Below, piece by piece: positions 49,701 through 56,989 of a DNA stretch of 64,000 bases. A model generated the notes under the pieces. The model worked only from the letters and a program-made list of their open reading frames with translations, was not told where the DNA came from and did not search any database. The translations under genes and the position numbers were made by a program. The DNA comes from Luscinia megarhynchos (lineage: Eukaryota > Chordata > Aves > Passeriformes > Turdidae): assembly GCA_034336665.1 (NCBI GenBank), contig CM067570.1:11244002-11308001 (forward strand), in the 5' to 3' direction. Each line of letters opens with the position of its first letter. Position 1 is the first letter of the stretch.

Positions 49701-52700
49701 GTATCATCATATTACCTATAACAGTGGAACTGACCATTATTGCCAATAGAACATTTATTGTATTTAATTCCATTACCAGTAACTTAATTCTGCTGGGCAT
49801 AAATATATTGTTTTCCATGCTGGGCAAGGCAGGCCATCTTCCCTTGAGTCACTCAGTCTCTTTGAAGTCAGTGGGGTCTGTCTTGCTCTGCTGTGAGAGG
49901 TAAGCAGGCAGTGCATGGTGACATCTTAAAGACACTGCAGTCACTGTAACAGTAGCACTGATCTTCCTTTCAGTGATTGCAAATAGGATGCTTTTGTTTT
50001 GGCATCAGTGTAACCATATGTAACCTGGTAAGCGTGAGTCTCCCCTTTTCCAGAAAAAGCCAGTGAGAAGAAGGTACGAGCCCTATGGGATGTACTCGGA
50101 TGACGACGCCAACAGCGACGCGTCCAGCGCGTGCTCGGAGCGCTCCTACGGCTCCAGGAACGGCGGCATCCCGCACTACCTGCGGCAGACCGAGGACGTG
50201 GCCGAGGTCCTGAACCACTGCGCCAGCTCCAACTGGTCTGAAAGGAAGGAAGGGCTCATAGGTCTCCAGAATCTACTGAAGAGCCAGCGGACACTGAGGT
50301 GACTGCATCGTTTCCTGGTGTCAGTAATTCATTAGGGATGGCCTCAGCCGCAAGGCAGTGTTGGAGACAGGTCGTGTCTTCCCATGGCTGTGAAGGCTTT
50401 GTCTCCACAAAGTGGGATTGCAGTTAACTTGTGGAAAGGTTTCACCAGTATAATTTGTGGCACTAATGTAGAAATGGCTCAGGTAAACATGCTGTCTTCT
50501 CTTAGCCTTCATCTGTCTCATGAAGACCTCCAGTGGTAGGTGTTTGTTGCAGCACAGTGAGATTTCCCACAGTGATGCTGTTGTAAACATACTCAAGGGG
50601 TGGTGCCATTTTGACATTAGTCTGTTTGAAGCTTCAGTATTTTTTCCCATGGCAATTTAGTTGGTGATGCAAACATTTCACTTACTCTAAAATGGCTTGG
50701 GGTGTGTCTTTCAAAGCTGAGATCAGACAGTGCTGGAGTTGGATGTACATGGACTCTTTATGAAGGCTGTGTTAGGTGTAATTATAGATCCTGTTTGTAA
50801 CTCTTGGAAAGTTTTATATCAGAAACTCGTATCCTATAAATGGTGTAGAGTGTAATGTAGAGGGAAGTTTCTTAGGGCAGTGAAGATGTGTAGCAACTCT
50901 GAAACTGCATATGGTAGGAGAGGGAGACCTTATTAATTTGCTGAGAACCACAAAACCCCTTTAAACACCTTTGGCACATCACACCTAGAATTATCCTGTA
51001 GATCTCAGAATTACCCAGTAATCATGCGAAAACTCCCGTGGCCACAGGTCACATTAACTGGACAATTGGCTCTCAGGCCATAGACATTTCACCCTTAGTT
51101 TATGGAGAAACTGTTTGAAACAAGCTGTTTATCTCTTGGTTCCTGTGAAGGTAACATTCACAAATAGCATTGACATTTTAATTTTTTTATTATGAATCTT
51201 ATGTACTTAAATTATAGCCAAGTTTATAAGTGGTTGTTAAGAGCCTCCCTACTTGGGTTTGTGCAATTGTTTCCATTTTAAAAGGGCTTCACACTGGCTG
51301 AAAATAATTTGGTGGTTCATGTTAAGAGTCTGAATGAAAGTGTCCTGAAAGCAAGCCTGAAAAAGTTGGTTTATCACCATCATAAAAATATTCTAGCCCT
51401 TCACATTATGTGGTACAGGTCTTAAAATGGGAAATGCTACAGGTTTTTAAAATGGGTAGTTAGTCTCTAGATCAGAGATGCTTTTTGTGTGGTCTATTTC
51501 TGAGTCTTCTAAAAGATACTTCCACCACGTATGCTGTCTTTTTTCCCTTCTCTTTAACAAACTGTCTGAACAACTGTGGCACCTCATTACTTGTATGAAA
51601 AAGTTGGGTGAGATTTTGATTTTGCCACAGGAGTGCATGAGGATTATAAGCGAGGTTTGGAGTGCTCATGGGGATACTTGCATGGGAGAAAGTGCTGAGA
51701 GGTTTTGGTGATGGGCTGTTTATCCAGGTCAGTAGGTCTTAGCAGAAATACTGGTGGAATTAAACTCTTTATTTCAGCCCTGCTGGTTGTAGTATTTGAA
51801 CTGTGCTGTCACCGGTCCCTCAAGCTAGCAAGTTGTCTTAGCTTTGATCCTGAATAATTTTTAATTCTGTCCCAGAAACTACACCTCTGTGCAGTTGTTT
51901 TTTTAATTTGATAGTGTTCAGTTCTCTGTATTTCATTTTGGTTTTCTTTTGATCTGCTTCCTCCTCGGTTCAGAGTTGATCTGGTGCGTGTTCTAATGAT
52001 TAGATTTTATCATCCTGCTTTTTCCCACGGCATCTTGAGAACATCATCAAGGTCATTAGTCCAAGGGCCAAGGCTGTCTTCTAATTAAACCTGATACCTT
52101 CTGTTGTGGTGTAACATGTTAATAAGAGGCAGTGATGTGGCTGGATTTTCTTTAGTATTCTGAACTGAAAGATGGATGATCCTGTGTTAGCTGGGATTTG
52201 CATATCCAGAGATGTTGCATGCAAAGTGGAATGGCACTTACCATCCTCTTTGCTTCATGTGGCCTACTTTTTTAAAAGCTCCCCATAAGGTCTTCTAAAT
52301 AAAACAAAGCAAACGAGTCCCTTAAGGAAATGTTCTTCCACTCCTGTTGCAGTTTAGTACTTGCATTGTTACCTTGGGTCTGTGAGCTTTTAGAAACAGG
52401 CACATGTATACTTGCTGACTTTATGTAACCTTTGTCCAGAAAGAAAATTCATTGGAGTAATAAATAGGGGTTCATTCAGAGAGCTGCAATCTGCATGATG
52501 TCAGGAGTGTTGTAGTCATTTTAAGCCTGTGCAGCCTCACCCTGAATTAAGCTGACAGCTTACTGTGATGTTGTTACAAAGACTTTTTCCTCCCTACCAG
52601 ACTCTTAAACCCATTGGTTTTGTGCACTTCAAAAATTTAATCAGCCTTTCATGCATCGATTTATTGAGGGGGAAAAAAAAGTCCTGTGTTACGTAGAAAC

Positions 52701-55700
52701 AATCTAACATAAAATATCTGTAGACTACTGCCTTATTCTGTCCTGTTTGAAGATGATTTTTAGAAAGAGAAAAGTTGGTGGATTGTAGAATTAATGTTGG
52801 TCTGCAAAGACATTCTCTATAGTCAAAATCTCCAATAACTCTTCTCTGAGCAGTCAGTGTTCATTTCACTAGTTGCTCTGGTTTAATTGTGATTGTGAAA
52901 AACATCTATTTGCATCTGTAGTAAGCAGGAAATGTAACTTAACTGCCTTGCTCTGTTTTTGTTTGCACCATAAACAAGAAGAGCTTCAGTATTTTTTGTC
53001 AGTTTGCCATGTAGGAAAGCTAAGACTTTTCAATACATTGCAGATAAGAGCTTGGCACCAAAGAATTCTGCATTTGACTCCAATTCAGTATCTCATGCAT
53101 CATTCTTTTTTCCATAAAAAGAGCACTACCAAGCACCTAATAATCTCTTACTAATAGGAACTTAGATTGTTCCTTGATGTAATTATCTTCTGATTTAATA
53201 GGTTGCCATTTGTTAATGTCTCTTCCATTTCTATATGTTTGGCTCCTCAATGTGCCTGCCTGCTGTCAGACTTTGCAGTCAGGTCTGATCTGTTAATAAT
53301 CTGTGATTCTAGACTGATACTACTGAAGCAACTGGGAATTTAAACCAAAAGATTTGATTAGTATATAACCAGAAAGTTCTGATTTTACTTGAAAATTTGA
53401 AATCCTTGACACAAAGCGAGACCTGAAAAGCCTGTTCTTAAGGTGAAAAAAAGCATGATTCAATGATTCAGTGACCTTGACCCAGATAGAGAAACTAGGT
53501 GCGTCTCAAATGTGCAAATTTCAAGTTGTCTTCCTGAATTCAGAATATAGAAGAAAATAAAAGTACCAGAAAATACAACTGTCTGGTTTAAGGTTTTTTT
53601 AAAAATAAATGTTTATTAGATACTTAATGTAAAACTGGTGATCCCAGCAGTTAAACTGGAGTGCCAGTAAAGGCTTTGCCTAGATACACAAAGTTTTCAG
53701 AAGTGTGACTGAAGTAACATTTAAATAAAAAAGGTTAGATCTTTCAGCTGTTAATATTTATTAGCTGCTTTTTTTTCTTTCTGCAGCTAAAACTTTGGCA
53801 TTAATGTTGTGTTTCATTTCTGTGTTTTAGCCGAGTGGAGTTAAAAAGGCTGTGTGAAATATTTACTCGCATGTTTGCTGACCCTCACAGCAAGGTAAGA
53901 TCACGAAGCCTTGGCTCCCTCTCCTACATTACTGTGTGCACATTTGACACTGTTCCAAGATGAGTGGTTTGTATTTCTACCCCTGCCATCTGCTGGGGAA
54001 AACTGGCATTTAAAAATCTCTCTGGTTTTCATTTGTTTTACAAATGTCTCAGTTGCTGGGAGCTGGTTACTCCATGCTTTCTGAGGAGCAGCCTAATGCC
54101 TTTCAGGGGTCACCTCCTGGACCCAGAAGTTCAGTTTGATTTGCACTTCTCTAGGGTGTATTTTTGGTGATACACAGGGAGGAGTGCTCCATGAGGAGTC
54201 ATGAGCATCACAGCCACTGGGATTTGTGTGTTGTGTACACCTGGGAACAGGTGTCTCATCAAGATACTATTCTGAATCTCATAATCAAGGTCTTTAATAT
54301 AGCTACTTTGCCTTCCTTAAAACACTGACCTTTGAAGTTAAAGGCTGTGGCATGAATTTACAGACATCTCTTAAGAAGAAGTGGGCCATAGAATGGGGAG
54401 GTAGGGCCCATAGGCATGTTCAGAACAAGTGGATTTCTATGGACAGCTAAGAGGAAGCAGGGAGAAAGAAATAGGGAATTTCATACCCTTTTCTGAGTTT
54501 TGCTAGTTGAGGAAAATCAGTAATGGCTGTGTAGAAGCACCAGCAGTTCAGTTAAATGCAGTTTGAGAAAGAATAAGTTAATGTATAAATCTTTGTACTT
54601 CAAGATCTCTTGGTAAACCAATTTTAATAAATGATTGTTGAGTGGAAATTCCATGGGAAGGCAGAGTAGCCTGTCACAGATCTTGCTCAAAATGTGCATT
54701 TTTGGCCTTAATTGTACTGTGGAGCAGCTGTCCCATAGGTCTCACCAAGCTTGTAGTACCTACCTGTAAGTTCTTAATGCTTTGGTTCCCCAAGGTATGT
54801 GTGGTAGAAGGGGTGGAGGTGTAATGATTTGTTCACAAAATATTTCCAATTTCTGAGTAAAGTGGGAGTTTATTGCACACTGGGCTCAAGTAGTTTGTGG
54901 CAGCAGTGATCTGTCATCTTCACTGCTTTTATAGAATTACTGGTACAAACTCATTAGTTGTGGTGTTAAACACACATAGCTTTGTTCATGTAACAGTATA
55001 TAAACATACATTACTTTCTTGACTGAGAAGACTGAATCTGATCCAAAGCATATAATGTTTTAAGTAACTGTGCTGAGAAGATACTGTATTTTAAGAACAT
55101 GCAAACTTTCAATGAATGTCTTTTATCTGTTGAGAATCTGCATCCTTGATCACTCTGTGTGCTAACGAGTGGTTTGTTTTGTTGCATGGCCTGCTTTGCC
55201 GTGGAATTCACAACAGAGAGTAAGTGTTTCCTACCCCTTTCCTTCATTCGTTACATGTGGTATTTTAATACAACACATTTTAGGCATGTCTTGCCTGATT
55301 CTTTTTCCAGAGCAATGTAGTCACTAAAATCATTCATTCATTAAACTTTTATAACAAAATCATCCTGAAAGTCAGACTGTAAACCCCCTTCCTCTTTGAA
55401 TATTTTTATTTTAAGAACTGTATTTCTTTTTCTGACACTTGCTTTATTTATAGGTCTTCAGCATGTTTCTGGAAACTCTGGTTGATTTCATCATCATTCA
55501 TAAGGATGATTTGCAGGATTGGCTTTTTGTTCTCCTGACCCAGTTGCTAAAGAAAATGGGAGCAGATTTGTTGGGGTCTGTGCAGGCAAAAGTTCAAAAA
55601 GCTCTGGATGTCACCAGGTAGAGTACTCAGATGGAAAATGTTGTGGAGGTTTTTTGGGATTACAAGATGGTGTGATTTTAGAAATCCAGCAGTGCTGTGT

Positions 55701-56989
55701 ATTTTGAGGGCTCAATTTTGATGAATATTAGAATAAAAGAGAACAAAGTTATGTCACAGTATTTCAAGTGTTGAATTAAAAAGGCCTGTCTCCCTTCTAA
55801 ATAAATAACTTTAAAGCATAAATTTTAAAATATAAAACTGATTAATTTTAGGGGTTTGTGGGTTGTGTGCTCAGATATCAGGTTTTTTGGTTGTACCCAA
55901 AAAATTGCAGTGTTCTGAATATAAAAGGTGCTTTACCCCAAAGCTCAGTGCCTCTTTCATGTTATTCAAACACAGATAACACGTCAGAGTAACACCTTGA
56001 ATGCTACTGCAATACTCACACCTATTCTGTGTTCCATGTCTTTTTCAAAGGATGTCCAACACAGGACACTATCACAATAAAGTTCAACTCATGCGGGAAA
56101 TAGGATAATTTAAAAAGGAAAAAAAGTAGTAATAATCTAGGAGAAAATAGTGGGGAAAAAGGAGGAGAGAGATCAAAACCAGATATGAGCCCTAAGGATG
56201 AGATAAACTGAGCTGCTTCTAGAGATAAGAGAACAAAGCAGAGTCTGAAATGAAATGGACAGGCATGCCAAAAGGGTACAGACAGTGGAGTAACAGTGTG
56301 TAAAGATACTGATTTAGCAGTTTTCTCCAGTATTGTGTCAATAACTAGCTAATCCTTAAGTTTAGAGGTTCTCTTAGTGATGGCAAAGTTACCAAGAAGA
56401 GAAGTGTGTTGAAATCTATTATGTAAGCTTTGAGGTCATGAGTTAATTTAGTTTATGTTGCATTACATTTTTGCTTTTGTTTCCTTTGGACAGGGATTCT
56501 TTTCCATTTGATCAGCAATTTAACATTTTGATGAGGTTTATTGTAGACCAGACCCAGACACCAAACCTGAAGGTCAGTATCAAAAGCTATTTCACTAAAG
56601 CATCAACAGGCTTGTCTTAGCTTGTCATGTCTAGGCATACCATAAAGCATAGAGCTCATGAGAAGGTAATTATTGTATTATGTGCATGATGTAGAAATTA
56701 TATTGGCAACTTGGAGACATGTCCAGGGCTACTTCCTCCCCGCCATGCAATGCAAGTCTTGTCAATCCATAGTGGGATCTGTTCTATGGAAAAAAATGCA
56801 TCTTTGCCACCTCCTGAGCTTCACAAATCCCTTCTCATTTCTCAGGTCAAAGTTGCTATCCTGAAGTATATTGAGTCCTTGGCAAGACAGATGGATCCAA
56901 CAGACTTTGTGAACTCCAGTGAGACAAGACTTGCTGTATCTAGAATTATAACTTGGACTACAGAACCAAAGAGCTCAGATGTGAGAAAG
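7664..56989 (+). CDS. CLASP1: CLASP1 (CLIP-associating protein 1), internal part of the gene, split over many exons
   Basis: CLASP1 binds microtubule plus ends, the cell cortex and kinetochores, suppresses catastrophe and promotes rescue through its TOG domains, and is recruited by EB1 through SxIP motifs and by CLIP proteins through its C-terminus. Twenty constitutive exons with GT-AG borders join into one open frame of 2381 nt, beginning in phase 1 at 11131 and ending in phase 0 at 56989. The order is lead-in ([17 protein letters not shown]), TOG2 (from about [20 protein letters not shown]), Ser/Arg-rich linker with SKIP and SRIP, then TOG3 (from about [19 protein letters not shown]). TOG1 and everything after SSDVRK lie outside the window. 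Five optional in-frame cassettes and one alternative first exon are listed separately. CLASP1 rather than CLASP2 is a judgement from remembered paralogue differences; CLASP family membership itself is essentially certain. All introns have GT-AG, U2-type ends. Confidence 0.9.
7701..11130 (+). other. CLASP1 intron after the alternative first exon
   Basis: Non-coding, 3.4 kb. It contains a possible 72-nt cassette at 7988-8059 (see findings) and a small degenerate 33-bp repeat near 9583-9642. No other structure was recognised. Confidence 0.6.
9583..9642. repeat. Degenerate 33-bp tandem repeat
   Basis: The 27-nt segments at 9583-9609 and 9616-9642 differ at 3 positions and are offset by 33 bp; a weaker third copy precedes them near 9536. 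The purine-rich complementary strand is open across the repeat and would read a Lys/Arg-rich 11-residue period, but nothing else suggests a gene there. Confidence 0.45.
11131..11283 (+). CDS. CLASP1: CLASP1 exon, Ser-rich lead-in to TOG2
   Basis: Acceptor tttttggcag precedes it; donor GTAAGC follows. Phase 1 in, phase 1 out, 153 nt. It encodes [20 protein letters not shown], then a Ser/Thr-rich and basic segment with [18 protein letters not shown]. The acidic [10 protein letters not shown] motif is diagnostic of CLASP proteins and the [10 protein letters not shown] stretch fits CLASP1 rather than CLASP2. This is the first exon shared by the long and short isoforms. Confidence 0.9.
11284..12232 (+). 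other. CLASP1 intron
   Basis: Non-coding, 949 bp, AT-rich, with no repeat or element recognised. Confidence 0.7.
12233..12306 (+). CDS. CLASP1: CLASP1 exon, start of TOG2
   Basis: Phase 1 in, phase 0 out, 74 nt, donor GTGGGT. It encodes (T)[20 protein letters not shown] followed by PTVQ. The acceptor is a tandem NAGNAG (tcagcag), so splicing at 12233 or 12236 would include or drop one alanine. The segment precedes the first HEAT helix of TOG2. Confidence 0.92.
12307..12906 (+). other. CLASP1 intron
   Basis: Non-coding, 600 bp; nothing recognised. Confidence 0.7.
12907..12999 (+). CDS. CLASP1: CLASP1 exon, TOG2 first HEAT repeat
   Basis: 93 nt, phase 0-0, acceptor ttgtag, donor GTAAGT. It encodes [20 protein letters not shown], then [11 protein letters not shown]. 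The tryptophan codon at 12979-12981 lies in the HDWEQR turn of the first HEAT repeat, the position where TOG domains place a conserved aromatic against tubulin. Confidence 0.93.
13000..14346 (+). other. CLASP1 intron
   Basis: Non-coding, 1.35 kb; no repeats or RNA genes recognised. Confidence 0.7.
14347..14492 (+). CDS. CLASP1: CLASP1 exon, TOG2
   Basis: 146 nt, phase 0 in, phase 2 out, acceptor taacag, donor GTAAGT. It encodes [40 protein letters not shown] and VREACITL. This is the second half of the first TOG2 HEAT repeat and the start of the next. Confidence 0.93.
14493..15231 (+). other. CLASP1 intron with a TA-rich tract
   Basis: Non-coding, 739 bp. An alternating AT tract with CATA interruptions spans about 14866-14895. 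Confidence 0.65.
14866..14895. repeat. AT/CATA simple repeat
   Basis: Thirty bases of alternating A and T interrupted by two CATA units. An ordinary intronic microsatellite. Confidence 0.75.
15232..15367 (+). CDS. CLASP1: CLASP1 exon, TOG2
   Basis: 136 nt, phase 2 in, phase 0 out, strong acceptor tgtttttcag, donor GTAAGT. It encodes [40 protein letters not shown] and RLIIR, the central TOG2 HEAT repeats, nearly identical to remembered mammalian CLASP1. Confidence 0.93.
15368..16089 (+). other. CLASP1 intron
   Basis: Non-coding, 722 bp; nothing recognised. Confidence 0.7.
16090..16160 (+). CDS. CLASP1: CLASP1 exon, TOG2
   Basis: 71 nt, phase 0 in, phase 2 out, acceptor ttcttccag, donor GTGAGA. 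It encodes [20 protein letters not shown], then AVR, an inter-helix stretch with a conserved basic patch in the CLASP TOG2 domain. Confidence 0.93.
16396..16417. repeat. Perfect 22-bp palindrome
   Basis: The left arm atatgttgtta is followed directly by its exact reverse complement taacaacatat, with no spacer. It could extrude as a small cruciform or pair as an RNA hairpin. No transposon context is visible around it. Confidence 0.7.
16520..16575 (+). mobile_element. Possible worn CR1 retrotransposon 3' end
   Basis: The stretch containing gttggactgaatggtctaa and the following tggtcctgtctgcactta resembles the 3' terminal segment of amniote CR1-type LINEs (a GGACT..ATG..CTAATGGTCC pattern followed by a T/C-rich and A-rich tail). 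Only about 55 bp is recognisable and no octamer tail repeat is present. The assignment is from memory of the family. Confidence 0.35.
17116..17175 (+). CDS. CLASP1: CLASP1 exon, TOG2
   Basis: 60 nt, phase 2-2, acceptor cgttcag, donor GTAAGT. Completes AVRR and encodes [18 protein letters not shown], ending in the split codon for R. This HEAT helix sequence is highly conserved in CLASP1 and CLASP2. Confidence 0.93.
17176..17884 (+). other. CLASP1 intron
   Basis: Non-coding, 709 bp; nothing recognised. Confidence 0.7.
17885..17962 (+). CDS. CLASP1: CLASP1 exon, TOG2
   Basis: 78 nt, phase 2-2, acceptor tttcag, donor GTAAGT. It encodes (R)[20 protein letters not shown], then RIEAR and part of K. 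The [10 protein letters not shown] turn marks the last HEAT repeats of TOG2. Confidence 0.93.
17963..19469 (+). other. CLASP1 intron
   Basis: Non-coding, 1.5 kb; no element recognised. Confidence 0.7.
19470..19637 (+). CDS. CLASP1: CLASP1 exon, end of TOG2 and start of the linker
   Basis: 168 nt, phase 2-2, acceptor catttccag, donor GTAAGG. It encodes [40 protein letters not shown] and [15 protein letters not shown]. The last TOG2 helix ends near KALQSHLKN; the serine run opens the disordered linker, a likely phosphorylation region. Confidence 0.93.
19638..20488 (+). other. CLASP1 intron
   Basis: Non-coding, 851 bp, with a short (TTTA)n run at about 19790-19807 and a TG/TA-rich stretch near 20090-20145. 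Confidence 0.65.
20489..20538 (+). CDS. CLASP1: CLASP1 exon, Ser/Arg-rich linker
   Basis: 50 nt, phase 2 in, phase 1 out, acceptor acttccag, donor GTGAGA. It encodes (N)[16 protein letters not shown]. It brings the reading frame to phase 1, which is then kept by every linker exon up to 42708. Confidence 0.9.
20539..21713 (+). other. CLASP1 intron
   Basis: Non-coding, 1.18 kb; nothing recognised. Confidence 0.7.
21714..21881 (+). CDS. CLASP1: CLASP1 exon, Ser/Arg-rich linker
   Basis: 168 nt, phase 1-1, acceptor catctgcag, donor GTAAAT. It encodes [40 protein letters not shown] and [16 protein letters not shown]. The [15 protein letters not shown] motif is shared by CLASP proteins and contains basic-directed serine sites; the LPPGSYASL end fits CLASP1. 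Confidence 0.92.
21882..23537 (+). other. CLASP1 intron
   Basis: Non-coding, 1.66 kb; nothing recognised apart from pyrimidine-rich stretches near 22190-22235 and T-rich sequence near 23400-23440. Confidence 0.65.
23538..23561 (+). CDS. CLASP1: CLASP1 24-nt alternative microexon
   Basis: A 24-nt segment with acceptor cctaaag and donor GTAAGC, phase 1-1. Inserted between the exons at 21714 and 30696 it changes SLGRIRTRR to [18 protein letters not shown] recall a similar DGTTTK-type insert in mammalian CLASP1 isoforms. The correct phase, good donor and peptide match support a real optional microexon. Tissue use is unknown. Confidence 0.72.
24752..24858. repeat. (CTCTTC)n microsatellite, about 18 units
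   Basis: About 107 bp of uninterrupted hexamer, pyrimidine on the plus strand and purine on the minus strand. The minus strand is open across it and would read Lys-Arg repeats, which is a by-product of the repeat. Its purity suggests recent expansion and length polymorphism. Confidence 0.95.
28334..28352. repeat. (ATTC)n simple repeat
   Basis: Nearly five tetranucleotide units in the intron; no special context. Confidence 0.7.
28976..28990. repeat. (CTGC)n simple repeat
   Basis: Short tetranucleotide run of under four units in the intron. Confidence 0.6.
30696..30803 (+). CDS. CLASP1: CLASP1 exon, Ser/Arg-rich linker
   Basis: 108 nt, phase 1-1, acceptor attcccgcag, donor GTAAGA. It encodes [20 protein letters not shown], then [15 protein letters not shown]. 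The strongly basic composition is expected to add to microtubule lattice binding. It is CpG-rich compared with its flanks. [13 protein letters not shown] and [13 protein letters not shown] match remembered CLASP1. Confidence 0.92.
30804..32309 (+). other. CLASP1 intron
   Basis: Non-coding, 1.5 kb; nothing recognised. Confidence 0.7.
32310..32336 (+). CDS. CLASP1: CLASP1 27-nt alternative microexon
   Basis: 27 nt, phase 1-1, acceptor ataatcaag, donor GTAAGA. With it the junction reads [20 protein letters not shown]; without it, [13 protein letters not shown]. Both versions are known to me from mammalian CLASP1 isoforms. The CAAG rather than CAG/TAG acceptor ending and modest pyrimidine tract fit optional use. 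Confidence 0.8.
32337..33758 (+). other. CLASP1 intron
   Basis: Non-coding, 1.4 kb, with a GC-richer patch at about 33290-33560 and a short hairpin (8-bp stem, 3-nt loop) at 33450-33468. Confidence 0.65.
33759..33926 (+). CDS. CLASP1: CLASP1 exon with the first SxIP (EB1-binding) motif
   Basis: 168 nt, phase 1-1, acceptor ccttctag, donor GTAAGG. It encodes [40 protein letters not shown] and [19 protein letters not shown] is encoded at 33866-33877 in a basic setting, the signature for binding EB1 at growing microtubule ends. The spaced serines after it resemble the GSK3-regulated sites described for CLASP2. Confidence 0.94.
33927..39024 (+). other. CLASP1 intron
   Basis: Non-coding, 5.1 kb, AT-rich, with a short alternating AT run near 37918-37930. 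No exon, RNA gene or mobile element was recognised. Confidence 0.65.
39025..39132 (+). CDS. CLASP1: CLASP1 exon with the second SxIP motif
   Basis: 108 nt, phase 1-1, acceptor catgctag, donor GTGAGT. It encodes [20 protein letters not shown], then [20 protein letters not shown] is encoded at 39033-39044. Serines spaced by about four residues and SP sites make a probable kinase-regulated switch for EB1 binding, as established for CLASP2; for this protein that is inference. Confidence 0.94.
39133..42645 (+). other. CLASP1 intron ending in a CpG-rich island
   Basis: Non-coding, 3.5 kb. Most is AT-rich and featureless; the last 350 bp includes the CpG-dense stretch at 42302-42562. Confidence 0.65.
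42302..42562. promoter_or_regulatory. Intragenic CpG-rich island
   Basis: I count 19 CpG dinucleotides in about 260 bp, against very few in several kilobases on each side. It contains an E-box CACGTG at 42311-42316 and ends about 80 bp before an alternative exon. Open frames cross it on both strands, as expected in GC-rich DNA, but none resembles a known protein. It could be an internal promoter, an enhancer or an inserted GC-rich sequence. Confidence 0.5.
42646..42708 (+). CDS. CLASP1: CLASP1 63-nt alternative exon
   Basis: 63 nt, phase 1-1, acceptor ctacttgcag, donor GTGAAC. It encodes [20 protein letters not shown], then S, between FPPL and [11 protein letters not shown] matching insert occurs in some mammalian CLASP1/CLASP2 isoforms as remembered. 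The weak donor (GTGAAC) fits optional inclusion. The product adds another basic, serine-rich segment after the SxIP motifs. Confidence 0.82.
42709..46571 (+). other. CLASP1 intron
   Basis: Non-coding, 3.9 kb, AT-rich; no element recognised. Confidence 0.65.
46572..46675 (+). CDS. CLASP1: CLASP1 exon, end of the linker
   Basis: 104 nt, phase 1 in, phase 0 out, acceptor tttgtgcag, donor GTAAGA. It encodes [20 protein letters not shown], then [15 protein letters not shown]. The amphipathic [12 protein letters not shown] helix leads towards TOG3. Confidence 0.93.
46676..49115 (+). other. CLASP1 intron
   Basis: Non-coding, 2.4 kb; nothing recognised. Confidence 0.65.
49116..49139 (+). CDS. CLASP1: CLASP1 24-nt alternative microexon (LLGDSRSK)
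   Basis: 24 nt, phase 0-0, acceptor cctacag, weak donor GTACTA. It converts ADALKKPVRRR into [20 protein letters not shown] corresponding LLGDIRTK insert is known in CLASP2-type proteins as remembered, so the cassette predates the CLASP1/CLASP2 split. The weak donor suggests regulated inclusion. Confidence 0.82.
49140..50053 (+). other. CLASP1 intron
   Basis: Non-coding, 914 bp; nothing recognised. Confidence 0.7.
50054..50298 (+). CDS. CLASP1: CLASP1 exon, start of TOG3
   Basis: 245 nt, the longest exon here, phase 0 in, phase 2 out, acceptor cttttccag, donor GTGACT. It encodes [60 protein letters not shown] and [20 protein letters not shown], then L. The first HEAT repeat of TOG3 carries the tryptophan of [10 protein letters not shown] at the tubulin-facing turn. 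The 5' half is extraordinarily CpG-dense with nearly all GC-ending codons, unlike the AT-leaning neighbouring exons. Confidence 0.95.
50299..53830 (+). other. CLASP1 intron
   Basis: Non-coding, 3.5 kb, AT-rich; no repeats or genes recognised. Confidence 0.65.
53831..53894 (+). CDS. CLASP1: CLASP1 exon, TOG3
   Basis: 64 nt, phase 2 in, phase 0 out, acceptor tgtgttttag, donor GTAAGA. Completes S and encodes [20 protein letters not shown], then K. The next coding base is either the 3-nt microexon at 55217 or the exon at 55454; both keep the frame. Confidence 0.93.
53895..55216 (+). other. CLASP1 intron
   Basis: Non-coding, 1.3 kb; it ends at the candidate 3-nt microexon. Nothing else was recognised. 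Confidence 0.6.
55217..55219 (+). CDS. CLASP1: Candidate CLASP1 3-nt microexon encoding one arginine
   Basis: The sequence cacaacag AGA gtaagtg places a single AGA codon between a CAG acceptor and a perfect GTAAGT donor, in phase 0, inside the intron between the exons ending SK (53894) and starting VFSMF (55454). Inclusion would give PHSKRVFSMF, exclusion PHSKVFSMF. My recollection of mammalian CLASP proteins has an arginine at this junction, which the flanking exons cannot supply. The following intron is only 234 nt. RNA evidence is needed; three-nucleotide exons are known but rare. Confidence 0.6.
55454..55617 (+). CDS. CLASP1: CLASP1 exon, TOG3
   Basis: 164 nt, phase 0 in, phase 2 out, acceptor tttatag, weaker donor GTAGAG. 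It encodes [40 protein letters not shown] and [14 protein letters not shown]. These are the second and third TOG3 HEAT repeats, virtually invariant in vertebrate CLASPs as remembered; IIIHKDDL rather than IQVHKDDL favours CLASP1. Confidence 0.95.
55618..56493 (+). other. CLASP1 intron
   Basis: Non-coding, 876 bp; purine-rich near 56098-56240, otherwise nothing recognised. Confidence 0.7.
56494..56572 (+). CDS. CLASP1: CLASP1 exon, TOG3
   Basis: 79 nt, phase 2 in, phase 0 out, acceptor ttggacag, donor GTCAGT. Completes R and encodes [20 protein letters not shown], then [14 protein letters not shown] and MRFIVDQ fit CLASP1 rather than CLASP2. Confidence 0.94.
56573..56845 (+). other. CLASP1 short intron
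   Basis: Non-coding, 273 bp, ending in a good pyrimidine tract and ctcag. Confidence 0.8.
56846..56989 (+). CDS. CLASP1: CLASP1 exon, TOG3, last exon in the window
   Basis: 144 nt, phase 0-0, acceptor atttctcag, donor GTAAGC. It encodes [40 protein letters not shown] and PKSSDVRK. The protein should continue with the next TOG3 helix (AAQ-VLISLF type), which is not found before 64000. Confidence 0.95.
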
